Assembly (NCBI GenBank): GCA_963839365.1
Contig: CAWIUT010000010.1
Location: 310,001 to 374,000 of the forward strand
Reading direction: 5' to 3'
From: DASSKA01 sp963839365
GTDB taxonomy: Bacteria > Actinomycetota > Actinomycetes > Propionibacteriales > Nocardioidaceae
DNA: 64,000 nucleotides
The notes beneath the pieces are model-generated. The model did not search any database. It had not been told where the DNA came from and saw only the letters and a program-made list of their open reading frames with translations. A program made the position numbers and the translations under genes. This document shows positions 17,467 to 26,153 of this stretch, in pieces. The first letter of the stretch is position 1. Every line of letters begins with the position of its first letter.

Positions 17467-18630
17467 ATGACCGAGAAGAGCCCGGCGGCGCCGGAGCCCG
17501 CAGCGGGCTGGTGGCAGCAGCCCCCGCGCTGGCTGGGTCGCGGCGTCGTCCTCGTGCTGGTGATGGTGGCGGCTTTCCAGCTCGTGCTCTGGCTGTTCAG
17601 CGGGCTGTCCACCCTGCTCGGGATCTTGTTCCTGGCCTGGATGTTCGCCATCAGCATCGAGCCGGTGGTCAACCGGCTGGAGCAGCGCGGCTGGCGGCGG
17701 GGGCTCGCGACCGGGCTGGTGATGCTCGTCCTGGCCCTGGTGGTGCTCGGGTTCACCGCTGTCTTCGGGGCGCTGCTGGTCCAGCAGCTGGCCCAGCTGT
17801 TCCACGCCCTGCCGACCGTGGTGGGCGAGGTGGTCAGACGGGTCAACCACACCTTCGGGACGACCTTCGACCCGAACCACATCGCCGACTCGCTCGGCCT
17901 GACGTCGGCGAAGACCCGGGCGCTGATCGCCAACCTCACCCCGGGCGTCGTCGGGCTGGTGGCCTCCATCGTCGGACTGGTGTTCCAGGCGTTCACGTTG
18001 CTGCTGTTCGCGTTCTACGCCTCGGCGGAGGCGCCGAAGCTGCGCCGTACCGTCTCCAGCTGGTTCCCGCCCAAGCAGCAGCAGGTGATCGTCACCGTGT
18101 GGGCGATCGCGGTCGACAAGACCGGCGGGTACGTCGTTTCGCGGCTCGTGCTGGCCGCGCTCAGCGCGTTCTTCACCGGGATCTTCCTGTTGTTGCTCGG
18201 GGTGCCGTTCTGGCTTCCGCTGGCAATCTGGACCGGCCTGGTATCCCAGTTCATCCCCACCATCGGCACGTACCTGGCCATCGCCCTGCCCGCGCTGATC
18301 GCGTTGACCGTGCAGCCGCTGGACGCGCTCTGGGTGATCTTGTTCGGCACCGGTTACCAGCAGGTGGAGAACTACCTGTTCGCGCCTCGGGTGAGTGCCC
18401 GGACGATGCAGATCCACCCGGCCGTGGCGTTCGGCGCCGTGATTGCGGGGGCCGCGTTGTTCGGTCCGGTCGGCGCCCTGGTCTCCATCCCGGTGGTGGC
18501 CGCGATCCAGGCGCTGGTGGAGACCTACGGTCACCGCTACGAGCTGATCGCGGAGGCGGCCGCGCCCGCCGGCCCGCCCCGGGCGGCCCGCGCCTCCCGG
18601 CCGCGACTTCACCTGCGCCGGCGTAGATGA
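17467..18630 (+). CDS. AI-2E family transporter (PerM/TqsA-type)
   Basis: A 387-residue membrane protein of the AI-2 exporter superfamily. It has paired N-terminal helices, a central amphipathic stretch around LVQQLAQLFHALP, and the family signature in the C-terminal half: VSQFIPTIGTYLAIALPALIAL (split near residues 258-280) and QVENYLFAPRVSARTMQIHPAVAFGAVIAG near 298-327. The family includes autoinducer-2 exporters, sodium/proton antiporters and PerM-like permeases, so the substrate is open. ATG 17467 follows GGAGGT with an eight-base spacer. The last 30 residues are Arg/Ala/Pro-rich and cytoplasmic. Confidence 0.9.
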   Translation: MTEKSPAAPEPAAGWWQQPPRWLGRGVVLVLVMVAAFQLVLWLFSGLSTLLGILFLAWMFAISIEPVVNRLEQRGWRRGLATGLVMLVLALVVLGFTAVFGALLVQQLAQLFHALPTVVGEVVRRVNHTFGTTFDPNHIADSLGLTSAKTRALIANLTPGVVGLVASIVGLVFQAFTLLLFAFYASAEAPKLRRTVSSWFPPKQQQVIVTVWAIAVDKTGGYVVSRLVLAALSAFFTGIFLLLLGVPFWLPLAIWTGLVSQFIPTIGTYLAIALPALIALTVQPLDALWVILFGTGYQQVENYLFAPRVSARTMQIHPAVAFGAVIAGAALFGPVGALVSIPVVAAIQALVETYGHRYELIAEAAAPAGPPRAARASRPRLHLRRRR

Positions 18631-18635
18631 GCCGG

Positions 18636-18666
18636 CGAGCCGGGGCCCGGCAACCGGCCGGGCTCG
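18636..18666 (+). terminator. Stem-loop after the AI-2E transporter gene
   Basis: CGAGCCGGGGCCCGG and CCGGCCGGGCTCG form an imperfect GC-rich hairpin around CAA, starting five bases after the stop. There is no T-tail. A Rho-independent terminator is likely but not certain. Confidence 0.5.
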
Positions 18667-18725
18667 GGGTGATGCTGGCGGCCCGCGGTGACGATTCGCG
18701 AGGTCTGTCCGTCTAGACTCCTACT

Positions 18726-18754
18726 TTGCAACACCTAACAAATGGCGCTATTAC
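18726..18754 (+). promoter_or_regulatory. Probable sigma-70-type promoter for the PAP2-like gene
   Basis: An AT-rich island in otherwise GC-rich DNA contains TTGCAA (18726-18731) and TATTAC (18749-18754) with an ideal 17-base spacer. It lies 55 bases upstream of the ATG at 18809 and is oriented towards it. Confidence 0.6.
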
Positions 18755-18808
18755 CAAAATGCGAACCGGCGTGGCCTGTGCTGACCGGGCGGAAGGGCTG
18801 GTCACTGC

Positions 18809-19714
18809 ATGGGGTTCGGGAGGCTGACGCCTGCCTCCGGTCGTGGCCGCGTGCCCGCATCGCGCCTGCCGGTCGCCGGTCACCGCCGGCTGGGGCGCAC
18901 CGCTGTCGCGGTGCTCGGTGAGGCGCTGCTGGTCGCCGCGGCGTTCTTTCTCTACCAGGAGACCTCCGATGCCGCCCCGCGGCGAGCCGGCGCCGCCTCC
19001 CACCACCTGCGCCAGCTGCTGCACCTCGAGTCCCTCACGCACCTCGAGTTCGAACGGGCCTTCAACCAGTGGTGGGTGCACCAGCACTGGCTGCTCGTGG
19101 TCGGCAACTGGTACTACGCGCTGATGCACTTCGCGGCGCCCTCGCTGGCGCTGCTGCTGCTGTTCCTGCGCAGGCCGCTGGCCTACCCCCGGCTGCGGAG
19201 CGCGCTGCTGGTCACCACCCTCTCGAGCCTCGCAGTCTTCTGGCTGTGGCCGGTCGCTCCGCCGCGGCTGCTGCCGCATGGTGGCTTCGTCGACGCCCTT
19301 GCGCGGCTGCCCACCCTGGGTGGCGGCCCCTACGACAGCGCCTACGGCAACGCCGGCGAGAACCCCTACACCGCGATGCCGTCCCTGCACGCCGCGTGGG
19401 CGGCGTGGGCGGCGGTCGCGTTCGTCGTGCTCACCCGTCGGATGCTGCCGCGCCTGCTCGCCTGCCTGCACGTCCTGCTGACCGTGGTGGTGATCCTGGG
19501 GACCGCCAACCACCTGCTGGTGGACGCGCTGGCGGGCGTCGCGGCCACCGGGTTCGGGCTGGTCGTGGTCGGCCTGTTCGGCGTCGCCCGGTCCCGCGGA
19601 CCATCCCCGGGCCTCGCGACCTTCCGCCCGGCCGCGTCCGGCGCGTGCGACACCATGTCGCGGTCCGGCTCGATGAGCCCGCGGCCGACGTGGCCGACCC
19701 GGCCACGCCGCTGA
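18809..19714 (+). CDS. PAP2-like membrane protein (inositol phosphorylceramide synthase-like subgroup)
   Basis: A 301-residue membrane protein with about six hydrophobic segments. The phosphotransferase motifs are MPSLHAAWAAWAA (about residues 190-202) and ANHLLVDALAG (about 232-242), giving the two His and one Asp of the PAP2_3 subgroup. That subgroup includes fungal AUR1-type phospholipid-to-lipid head-group transferases and bacterial relatives in glycolipid synthesis. The luminal loop FNQWWVHQHWLLVVGNWYYALMH (split near residues 88-110) is also typical. A promoter-like sequence lies upstream. The last 40 residues are polar and poorly conserved in appearance. Hydrolase versus transferase activity cannot be decided from sequence. 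Confidence 0.82.
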   Translation: MGFGRLTPASGRGRVPASRLPVAGHRRLGRTAVAVLGEALLVAAAFFLYQETSDAAPRRAGAASHHLRQLLHLESLTHLEFERAFNQWWVHQHWLLVVGNWYYALMHFAAPSLALLLLFLRRPLAYPRLRSALLVTTLSSLAVFWLWPVAPPRLLPHGGFVDALARLPTLGGGPYDSAYGNAGENPYTAMPSLHAAWAAWAAVAFVVLTRRMLPRLLACLHVLLTVVVILGTANHLLVDALAGVAATGFGLVVVGLFGVARSRGPSPGLATFRPAASGACDTMSRSGSMSPRPTWPTRPRR

Positions 19715-19736
19715 GCGGCGACCTCCGACGCGCCCC

Positions 19737-21833
19737 TCACACCGCCTGCCGGGTGTCGTCCCTCCCCCCGGCGGAGGGCTGGATTCTCCGGGTGAGGTCG
19801 TACATCGTGACCCCTCCGACGGTGGTCCGGGCGAAGTGCTGGGTCACCCAGCTGGTGATGGCGCTGCTGCTCCCGCGTCCGCGGCCGAAGCCCCCGAACC
19901 CCGCGCCAGGGCCTCCGGCGACGATGAAGTAGTGGATCTTGCCGGCGCGGACGTAGGCCCGGAACCGGGGCAGCGTCGGCGCGGGGTCGGTCCCGTTGAA
20001 GCCGCCGATCGCCATCACCGGCTGCCGCGCGGCGATCTGGTACCCCGCGGCGTTGTTGGCGCCGACCGCCGCCGCGACCCAGGTGTAGGAGTCGCTGTCG
20101 GCGCGGAGCGCGGCGACCACCGCGGCGCTCGGGGTGCTGGCGTCGAGCAGCCCGCCCCCCGGCCGGCCCCGTGGCCCCCCGGGGCGGGGCCTGAACCCGC
20201 CGGCGGTCGGGCCCGACGGCAGCTGCCCGCCGGCGAGGCCGAGGAAGCCGCCCCTGGGGTGCCCGGGGTGGCCGGGGTGCCCGCCGAACGGACTGCCGGG
20301 GAACCTTCCGCCGGCCACCGCGGGTCCGGCGGAGGGCAGCGCGCCGGTGTGCGGGCTCGCCGCAGTGTCGACGGCGTAGGCGCCCGGGCCGAGGAGCCCG
20401 GCGCCCAGCGCGGCCACCGCCCCGGTCGCCACCAACCGGCGGCCGAGCACCGGCGCCAGGGCCAGGGTCAGGGTCGCGACCGCGCCGGCTACGAGCACCA
20501 CCACCCGAAGACCGGGGTGCCAGCTCGGAGCCCGGTCGAGCAGCACCAGCGCCCAGACCGTGGTGGCGGCCACGGCGACCGTCAGCACCGTTCGCTGCGC
20601 GGCACGGTCCCGCAGCGGCCACAGCTCGAGCGCCCCGATGCCGACCAGTGCCGCGACCGCGGGGGCCAGGGCCACGGAGTAGTAGGGGTGGATGATCCCC
20701 TGCGCGAAGCTGAACGTGGCCGCGGTAACCAGCAGCCAGCCGCCCCAGAGCAGCACCTGGGCCCTGCGGCCGTCGGTGCGATGCAGTCTCCTGCTCAGCC
20801 ACAGCAGCGCCACCAAGAAAACCAGCGCGGCCGGGAGCAGCCAGGAGATCTGGGTGCCGAACTCGCTGCCGAACATCCGGCCCCACCCGGTGGCGCCCCA
20901 GCGGCCGCCACTGCCCCCCGGTCCGCCTCCGACGCTCCCGGTCTCGTTGCCGGTCAGCCGGCCGAAGCCGTTGTAGCCGAAGACCAGACCCAGCAGGCTG
21001 TTGTCCTGCGAGCCGCCTATGTAGGGGCGGGCGGTCGCCGGGACCAGCTGGACGACGGCCACCCACCACCCCGAGGCGATCACCACCGCGGCCGCGGCAG
21101 TCACCAGCTGCACGAGTCGGCGGCGCAGCGACGCGGGGGCCGTCAGCAGGTACACCAGCGCGAACGCCGGCAGCACCAGGAACGCCTGCAGCATCTTGGT
21201 CAAGAACCCGGTGCCGACCAGCGTGGCGGCGAGCAGCAGCCACCCGGTGCCGGCCCGTTCCACGGCACGGACCATCGCGTACGCCGCGGCGACGAGCAGC
21301 AGCACCAGCAGCGCGTCCGGGTTGTTGAACCGGAACATCAGCACCGCGACCGGGGTCAGCGCCAGCACCGCCCCGGCGAGCAGCGCCGCGGCCGGGGAGA
21401 ACCGGCGACGTACGGTGAGGTAGAGCAGCCCGACGGCTGCTACCCCCTCCAACGCCTCCGGCACCAGGACGCTCCAGGAGCTCAGACCGAACAGCCGCAC
21501 CGAGACCTCCATCACCCACAGCGCGACCGGTGGCTTGTCGACGGTGATGAAGCTCGAGGCGTCGAAGGAACCGAAGAAGAACGCCTTCCAGCTCTCGGAG
21601 CCGGCCTGCACCGCGGCGGTGTAGAAGCCGTTCGCCCAGCCCGAGGCGCCGAGACCGCACAGGTACAGCAGAGCGGTGCAGGCCAGCAGGATGACCAGCG
21701 CCGGACGCACCCACCGCGGATCCGTGGCCCGGCCCCGCCAGGCCGCACGCCAGCGCCCGCGCACCGGCCGAGCAGTCTCGCGGGCCTGGCCCGCCGCATC
21801 GGTGGGCAGGTGGTCGGACAGTGTGGTACTCAT
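19737..21833 (-). CDS. GT39-type membrane glycosyltransferase (YkcB/ArnT-like)
   Basis: A 698-residue polytopic membrane protein of the dolichyl-phosphate-mannose mannosyltransferase/ArnT superfamily. These enzymes transfer a sugar from a polyprenyl-phosphate carrier to a target outside the membrane. After TM1, the catalytic loop reads FDASSFITVDKPPVALW (about residues 92-108), with the acidic residues expected there. About 12 helices follow, then a Gly/Pro-rich low-complexity stretch (about 545-600) and a soluble C-terminal domain with TWVAAAVGANNAAGYQIA and YFIVAGG. It overlaps the upstream glycosyltransferase gene by four bases, a pairing known as YkcC-YkcB, where the partner makes the lipid-linked sugar. 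Confidence 0.88.
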   Translation of the reverse strand: MSTTLSDHLPTDAAGQARETARPVRGRWRAAWRGRATDPRWVRPALVILLACTALLYLCGLGASGWANGFYTAAVQAGSESWKAFFFGSFDASSFITVDKPPVALWVMEVSVRLFGLSSWSVLVPEALEGVAAVGLLYLTVRRRFSPAAALLAGAVLALTPVAVLMFRFNNPDALLVLLLVAAAYAMVRAVERAGTGWLLLAATLVGTGFLTKMLQAFLVLPAFALVYLLTAPASLRRRLVQLVTAAAAVVIASGWWVAVVQLVPATARPYIGGSQDNSLLGLVFGYNGFGRLTGNETGSVGGGPGGSGGRWGATGWGRMFGSEFGTQISWLLPAALVFLVALLWLSRRLHRTDGRRAQVLLWGGWLLVTAATFSFAQGIIHPYYSVALAPAVAALVGIGALELWPLRDRAAQRTVLTVAVAATTVWALVLLDRAPSWHPGLRVVVLVAGAVATLTLALAPVLGRRLVATGAVAALGAGLLGPGAYAVDTAASPHTGALPSAGPAVAGGRFPGSPFGGHPGHPGHPRGGFLGLAGGQLPSGPTAGGFRPRPGGPRGRPGGGLLDASTPSAAVVAALRADSDSYTWVAAAVGANNAAGYQIAARQPVMAIGGFNGTDPAPTLPRFRAYVRAGKIHYFIVAGGPGAGFGGFGRGRGSSSAITSWVTQHFARTTVGGVTMYDLTRRIQPSAGGRDDTRQAV

Positions 21834-22984
21834 CGCGGACTCCCGGTCGTCGGTGCGGTGCTGGGGGCGGGGGACTGGAGATCCGCGCTGCCGTCCGCGC
21901 GGGGGCGGCTGGCGAAGACCCAGGAGCGCAGCGCCAGGAAGCGCAGCGCGGTGGCGAGCAGGTTCGCGGCCACCAGGACGGCCACCTCGATCGCTCGTGG
22001 GGCGGCCGGGCTTGTCGTGTGCAGCACCGCGAGCGTTCCCCCAGTGAGGGCAAGAGCCGCGGCGAACACGAGGAGACCCGCGCGGTGGTGCTCGAGGAGC
22101 CGGTGCCTACCGCGCACCCCGAACGTGTAGCGACGGTTGGCCGCCGTGTTCGCGACTGCGGTGAGCAGCAGCGCGGCGCCGTTCGCCGGCTGGGCGGGCA
22201 GCCCAAGCCGCAGTGCGACGTACACCGCGGCGTAGGCAAGCGTGCTCAGCACGCCGATGCCGACGAACCGCAGGCCGCGGCCGAGCCGCAGGATGCCCCC
22301 CAGGTCGGCGAGTGCGGTGGCCACGATGTCGACCCGGGAGTCGGGGTCGTCGGTCCAGTCGACGGGCACCTCGTGGATGCGAAGTCCGGAGCGCTCGGCG
22401 AGCACGAGCAGCTCGGTGTCGAAGAACCACTCCTGGTCCCGCACGAGCGGGAGCAGCATCCGCGCCCGGTCCGCACGGATCGCCTTGAAGCCGCACTGGG
22501 CGTCGCTGAACCGGGTGCCGAGAGTCGCGTGCAGCAGCACGTTGTAGCCGCGAGAGATCAGCTCACGCTTGGGCCCGCGCAGCACCCGGGCACTGCGGGC
22601 CAGACGGCTGCCGATCGCGACCTCGCTGTGCCCGGACAGCAGCGGCGCCACCAGCGGCAGCAGGCCCCTCAGATCGGTGGACAGGTCGACGTCCATGTAC
22701 GCAAGCACGTCGGCGTCACTGGCGGACCACACCGCCCGCAACGCCCGGCCGCGGCCCTTCTCCTCCAGCCGCAGGGCCCGCACTCCCGGAAGCTGTGCCT
22801 GCAGCTGCCGTGCCACGTCCCAGGACCGGTCGGTGCTGGCGTTGTCGGCGATGGTCACCCGGTAGGTGAACGGGAAGGCCGAGTCCAGGTAGCTGACCAG
22901 CCGACGCACACCCGGCGCCAGGTCGGCCTGCTCGTTGTGCACCGGTACGACGATGTCGACGGCCGGTGCGGCGCAGGGGCTCAT
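21830..22984 (-). CDS. GT2 polyprenyl-phosphate glycosyltransferase fused to GtrA domain (YkcC-like)
   Basis: A 384-residue fusion. The N-terminal GT-A domain (about residues 8-225) has DIVVPVHNEQADL, DNASTDRSWDVAR and the metal-binding DVDLSTDL (about 97-104), with CGFKAIRAD and QEWFFDTELLVLA acceptor-side motifs. It should load a sugar onto polyprenyl phosphate. The C-terminal part (about 230-360) carries four helices with NRRYTFGVRG and RFLALRSWVF, typical of GtrA flippase-like domains. Start is ATG 22984. The stop overlaps the GT39 gene start by ATGA, so both act in one envelope glycosylation step. The sugar is not identifiable. Confidence 0.9.
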   Translation of the reverse strand: MSPCAAPAVDIVVPVHNEQADLAPGVRRLVSYLDSAFPFTYRVTIADNASTDRSWDVARQLQAQLPGVRALRLEEKGRGRALRAVWSASDADVLAYMDVDLSTDLRGLLPLVAPLLSGHSEVAIGSRLARSARVLRGPKRELISRGYNVLLHATLGTRFSDAQCGFKAIRADRARMLLPLVRDQEWFFDTELLVLAERSGLRIHEVPVDWTDDPDSRVDIVATALADLGGILRLGRGLRFVGIGVLSTLAYAAVYVALRLGLPAQPANGAALLLTAVANTAANRRYTFGVRGRHRLLEHHRAGLLVFAAALALTGGTLAVLHTTSPAAPRAIEVAVLVAANLLATALRFLALRSWVFASRPRADGSADLQSPAPSTAPTTGSPR

Positions 22985-23124
22985 GGAACCGTTATGTCCT
23001 GCCCGGCTTGCCCGGCCCTGGACGCCGGCTGCGGTTGTGCTGTGAGACCAGGTCGGGCGGTGCCGGTGAGGGCAGCACGGGAACGTGCGCAGGATCCTGG
23101 CCGGGTGAGGTTCCCGCCCGCGGC

Positions 23125-24678
23125 TCAGCGCGGGGTGAGCGCCACCGGAGCGAGGGGGAGCGCGAGCCGGAAGGTCGCCCCGGCGCCGGGGCGGGTGTCC
23201 ACCTCCACGGTGCCGCCGTGGCCGGTGACCAGGGCGGAGACGATGGCCAGGCCGAGCCCGGTGCCGCCGTCCGACCGGTTGCGGGACGCATCGGTGCGAT
23301 AGAAGCGTTCGAACACCCGGCCCGCCTCGGCCTCGGTCATCCCGGGACCGTGGTCGGCCACCTCGAGCACCAGCGTCGCGGGGGCCGCCGGTTGCCCGGG
23401 GCGGGTAGCGACCCGGATCTCCACGGGGCTGCCGGCCGGGGTGTGCCGCAGCGCGTTGCTGACCAGGTTGCCGAGCACCTGGCGCAGCCGGGCCTCGTCG
23501 CCGATCACGACCGGGGGTGGCTCCACCTCACCGACCCGCAGCTCGATCGGCCGGTCAGGCTCGATGGCGCGGGCGTCGTGCGCCGCGTCGGTGGCCAGCA
23601 CGAGCATGTCCACCGGCGCGTGCTCGAGGGGACGCTGCTGGTCCAGGCGCGCCAGCAGCAGCAGGTCCTCCACCAGCAGGCCCATGCGTGCTGCCTCGTC
23701 CTCGATGCGCCTCATCAAACGCACCACGTCGGCGGTCTCGGTGGCTGCGCCCTGCCGGTAGAGCTCGGCGAACCCGCGGATCGAGGTGAGCGGCGTGCGC
23801 AGCTCGTGGCTGGCGTCGGCGACGAACCGGCGCATCTTCGCCTCCGAGCCGCGTGCTGCCGCCTCGGAGGCCGCCTGGACGGCGAACGCCGACTCGACCT
23901 GCGCGAGCATCGTGTTCAGGGATGCGGACAGGTGACCGACCTCGGTGCGTGGATCACCGGGCTCCACCCGCTGGGTCAGGTCTCCGGCGGCGATCGCTGC
24001 GGCAGTGTGCTCCACCTGTCGGAGCGGTCGAAGGCTGGCCCGCACCACCAGGTAGGCGGCGCCGGCCAGCACCACCAGCGCGACGGCTCCGATGACCGCC
24101 AGCAGTGTCTCGAGCCTGGTCACGGTGCTCTGCACGTCGCCGAGACTCTGCGCGACCACCAGGGTGCCGCGGGTGTTGGTCGGCAGCTGGACCGGGACGG
24201 CGAGCACACGCCACTGGGTGGGTCCGTGCACCGCCGGCACGGTGAATGTCCACGGGCCGCTCCTCCCCCAGGTCTCGGCGGCCGTGGGCTGCGGGAGACG
24301 GGGGAGTGGCTGGGCCTCGTCCACCAGGTTGTTGCTCGTGGCCGGGACGACGACATTGCCTCGGTTGCCGATGAGCTCGACGACGAACGCGCTGGGTAGC
24401 CCGTGTCCATCGAACCGGTTGCGTGGCTGGTTGAGCCCGTGCTCGACCAGGCTGGGTACTGCCGCCTCGAGCTGTCCGTCCACCCGGTCGACCAGGTAGC
24501 CGCGCAGGGTGGTGGAGGCGACCAGCCCGGAAGCCGCGAGCGCCACGACCACGAACAGCAGCAGGGTGGCGACCAGCTTGATGCGCAGCGGGGTGCGTCG
24601 GTTCAGCTGCCGGAGCGTCGCGATCGGTCCCCCTGCGGGCCGTCGGGGCCGTCGGGGGCGTCGGGGTGAGAGGCTCAC
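23125..24678 (-). CDS. Sensor histidine kinase (PhoR/MprB-type)
   Basis: A 517-residue membrane kinase. A basic N-terminus and TM1 (about residues 33-53) precede an extracellular sensor domain (about 54-180), TM2 (about 187-210) and a HAMP linker (about 211-265). The phosphoacceptor H-box is FVADASHELRTPLTSIRG (about 288-305), the N-box NLVSNALRHTPAGS near 400, the G1 box DHGPGMTE near 440 and G2 GGTGLGLAIV near 470. Its ATG overlaps the regulator stop (ATGA), giving a coupled two-component operon. The sensed signal is unknown; the divergent HtrA-like protease suggests envelope stress. Confidence 0.95.
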   Translation of the reverse strand: MSLSPRRPRRPRRPAGGPIATLRQLNRRTPLRIKLVATLLLFVVVALAASGLVASTTLRGYLVDRVDGQLEAAVPSLVEHGLNQPRNRFDGHGLPSAFVVELIGNRGNVVVPATSNNLVDEAQPLPRLPQPTAAETWGRSGPWTFTVPAVHGPTQWRVLAVPVQLPTNTRGTLVVAQSLGDVQSTVTRLETLLAVIGAVALVVLAGAAYLVVRASLRPLRQVEHTAAAIAAGDLTQRVEPGDPRTEVGHLSASLNTMLAQVESAFAVQAASEAAARGSEAKMRRFVADASHELRTPLTSIRGFAELYRQGAATETADVVRLMRRIEDEAARMGLLVEDLLLLARLDQQRPLEHAPVDMLVLATDAAHDARAIEPDRPIELRVGEVEPPPVVIGDEARLRQVLGNLVSNALRHTPAGSPVEIRVATRPGQPAAPATLVLEVADHGPGMTEAEAGRVFERFYRTDASRNRSDGGTGLGLAIVSALVTGHGGTVEVDTRPGAGATFRLALPLAPVALTPR

Positions 24679-25421
24679 CGGTTGTCCCGAGGGACCCGCA
24701 GCACGTAGCCGACGCCGCGGAGGGTGTGCAGCAGCCGGGGCTCGGTGGTGTCGACCTTGCGGCGCAGGTAGGAGACGTAGGACTCGACCACGTTGCCGTC
24801 GCCGCGGAAGTCGTAGTGCCAGACGTGGTCGAGGATCTGCGCCTTGCTGAGCACGCGGCCCGGGTTCAGCAGGAAGTAGCGCAGCAGGTTGAACTCGGTG
24901 GGCGAGAGGGTCATGTCGCGGCCGGCCTTGCGGACCTCGTGGGTGTCCTCGTCGAGCTCGATGTCGGCGAAGTGCAGCACGGTGCCGTTCTCGGAGGTGC
25001 CGCGTCGGTTCCCGGTGCGGCGGAGCACCGCGCGGATGCGGGCGATCACCTCCTCCAGGCTGAACGGCTTGGTCACGTAGTCGTCCCCGCCCAGGGTGAG
25101 GCCGGTGACCTTGTCCTCGGTGGCGTCCCGGGCGGTCAGGAAGAGCACCGGGAACCGGGTGCCCTCGGCACGCAGTCGCCGGACCACCTCGAAGCCGTCG
25201 ATGCCCGGGAGCATCACGTCGAGCACCATCAGGTCCGGCGGAGCGTCGTGCGCGGCCTTGAGCGCGTCGTGCCCGGTGGGCGCGATGGTCACCTCGAAGC
25301 CGGCGAAGCGGAGGCTGGCCGACAGCAGCTCGAGGATGTTCGGTTCGTCCTCCACCACCAGCAGCCGGGCCTCCGGCTGCTCAGCCGACCCGTGCTCGCG
25401 TCGTACCGCCGTGTCCGCCAT
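24675..25421 (-). CDS. OmpR/PhoP-family response regulator
   Basis: A 248-residue regulator. The receiver domain (about residues 19-135) has the acidic pair VVEDEPN, phosphoacceptor Asp in LMVLDVMLPGIDG (near 66), the switch Thr in LFLTARD and Lys in DYVTKPFS. The winged-helix DNA-binding domain (about 150-245) runs from LSPTEFNLLRYFL to HTLRGVGYVLR. The linker FADIELDEDTHEVRKAG and the recognition-helix region NVVESYVSYLRRK resemble mycobacterial PhoP very closely. Start is ATG 25421. It leads the operon with its kinase and is divergent from the helical protein/HtrA pair, which are plausible targets. Confidence 0.95.
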   Translation of the reverse strand: MADTAVRREHGSAEQPEARLLVVEDEPNILELLSASLRFAGFEVTIAPTGHDALKAAHDAPPDLMVLDVMLPGIDGFEVVRRLRAEGTRFPVLFLTARDATEDKVTGLTLGGDDYVTKPFSLEEVIARIRAVLRRTGNRRGTSENGTVLHFADIELDEDTHEVRKAGRDMTLSPTEFNLLRYFLLNPGRVLSKAQILDHVWHYDFRGDGNVVESYVSYLRRKVDTTEPRLLHTLRGVGYVLRVPRDNR

Positions 25422-25706
25422 GGGCCCATGATCCTAACGGCGCCTCCCCCTGGCCTGTCGGTTTGCTGGGAGAAACCTGTGAACCTCGGGTGGGTGCGCG
25501 CCGTGTCTTCCCCGAGGGCGCACCTGAAGTGGGCCGTGGATCTCCCAGCCATCTCACAGGTCCCGTCCATGAGTCTCGTAGCTGGACGGACGAGGCTGGT
25601 GACAGCCGATGCGGGGGCAGGGAGAAGGAGACATGCACGCTCGTGGAGAGATGCCGGTCCGGCTGCCCGGGCAGCGGCTGACGGCGCAGCCCGGTGGAGG
25701 CGACCG
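25422..25706. promoter_or_regulatory. Divergent intergenic region between regulator and protease operons
   Basis: 285 bases with no convincing gene. It must hold the promoters of both operons. CTGTGA (about 25477) and the inverted TCACAG (about 25554) are possible half-sites, but I cannot show they bind the regulator. Confidence 0.35.
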
Positions 25707-26153
25707 GTGAGCCTCCCTGGGTTGATGGAGCACCTGTGGCTCTACGACAGCGAGCTGGTGGAGGAACGGGTGGCCGGCAAGCAGCAGCAGCCGGTCTGGC
25801 GGCACGTCGCCGCTGCGCTGCGCCTGCTCGACGCGGCGGAGCGCACCGGCCGCATGCAGCCGCTCCGGCTGGCCGCGCTCGACTGCCTGGCGCAGGCCCG
25901 CAGCGCGGCGGGCCTCCTCTCTGGGGCGCTGCCGGACGGGGCGGATCTGGAGGAACAAGACCTCGAGCCTGCCGACGCGGCGCGGCGGATGAAGGCGGAC
26001 GTCGGCTGGCTCACCGATGCCCTGGCCGGCTGCGACGATCCGCCGGACACTGAGCTCGAAGAGGTCCTCGACCGCTTGATCGGCGACCTGCTCGTCGTGG
26101 TCCTTCAGCACATGAGTGCCGCCAGAGCGCTCGGACGAGGAGGGACGCGGTGA
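25707..26153 (+). CDS. Helical hypothetical protein upstream of HtrA-like protease
   Basis: A 148-residue soluble, mostly alpha-helical protein starting VSLPGLMEHLWLYDSELVEE and rich in Leu, Ala, Asp and Glu, with no signal peptide or membrane segment. I recognise no family. A GTG at 25707 with GGAGG six bases upstream fixes the start. The stop overlaps the GTG of the protease gene (GTGA), so the two are translationally coupled. It is divergent from the two-component operon. A role as a cytoplasmic partner or regulator of the stress response is possible but only inferred from position. Confidence 0.72.
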   Translation: MSLPGLMEHLWLYDSELVEERVAGKQQQPVWRHVAAALRLLDAAERTGRMQPLRLAALDCLAQARSAAGLLSGALPDGADLEEQDLEPADAARRMKADVGWLTDALAGCDDPPDTELEEVLDRLIGDLLVVVLQHMSAARALGRGGTR

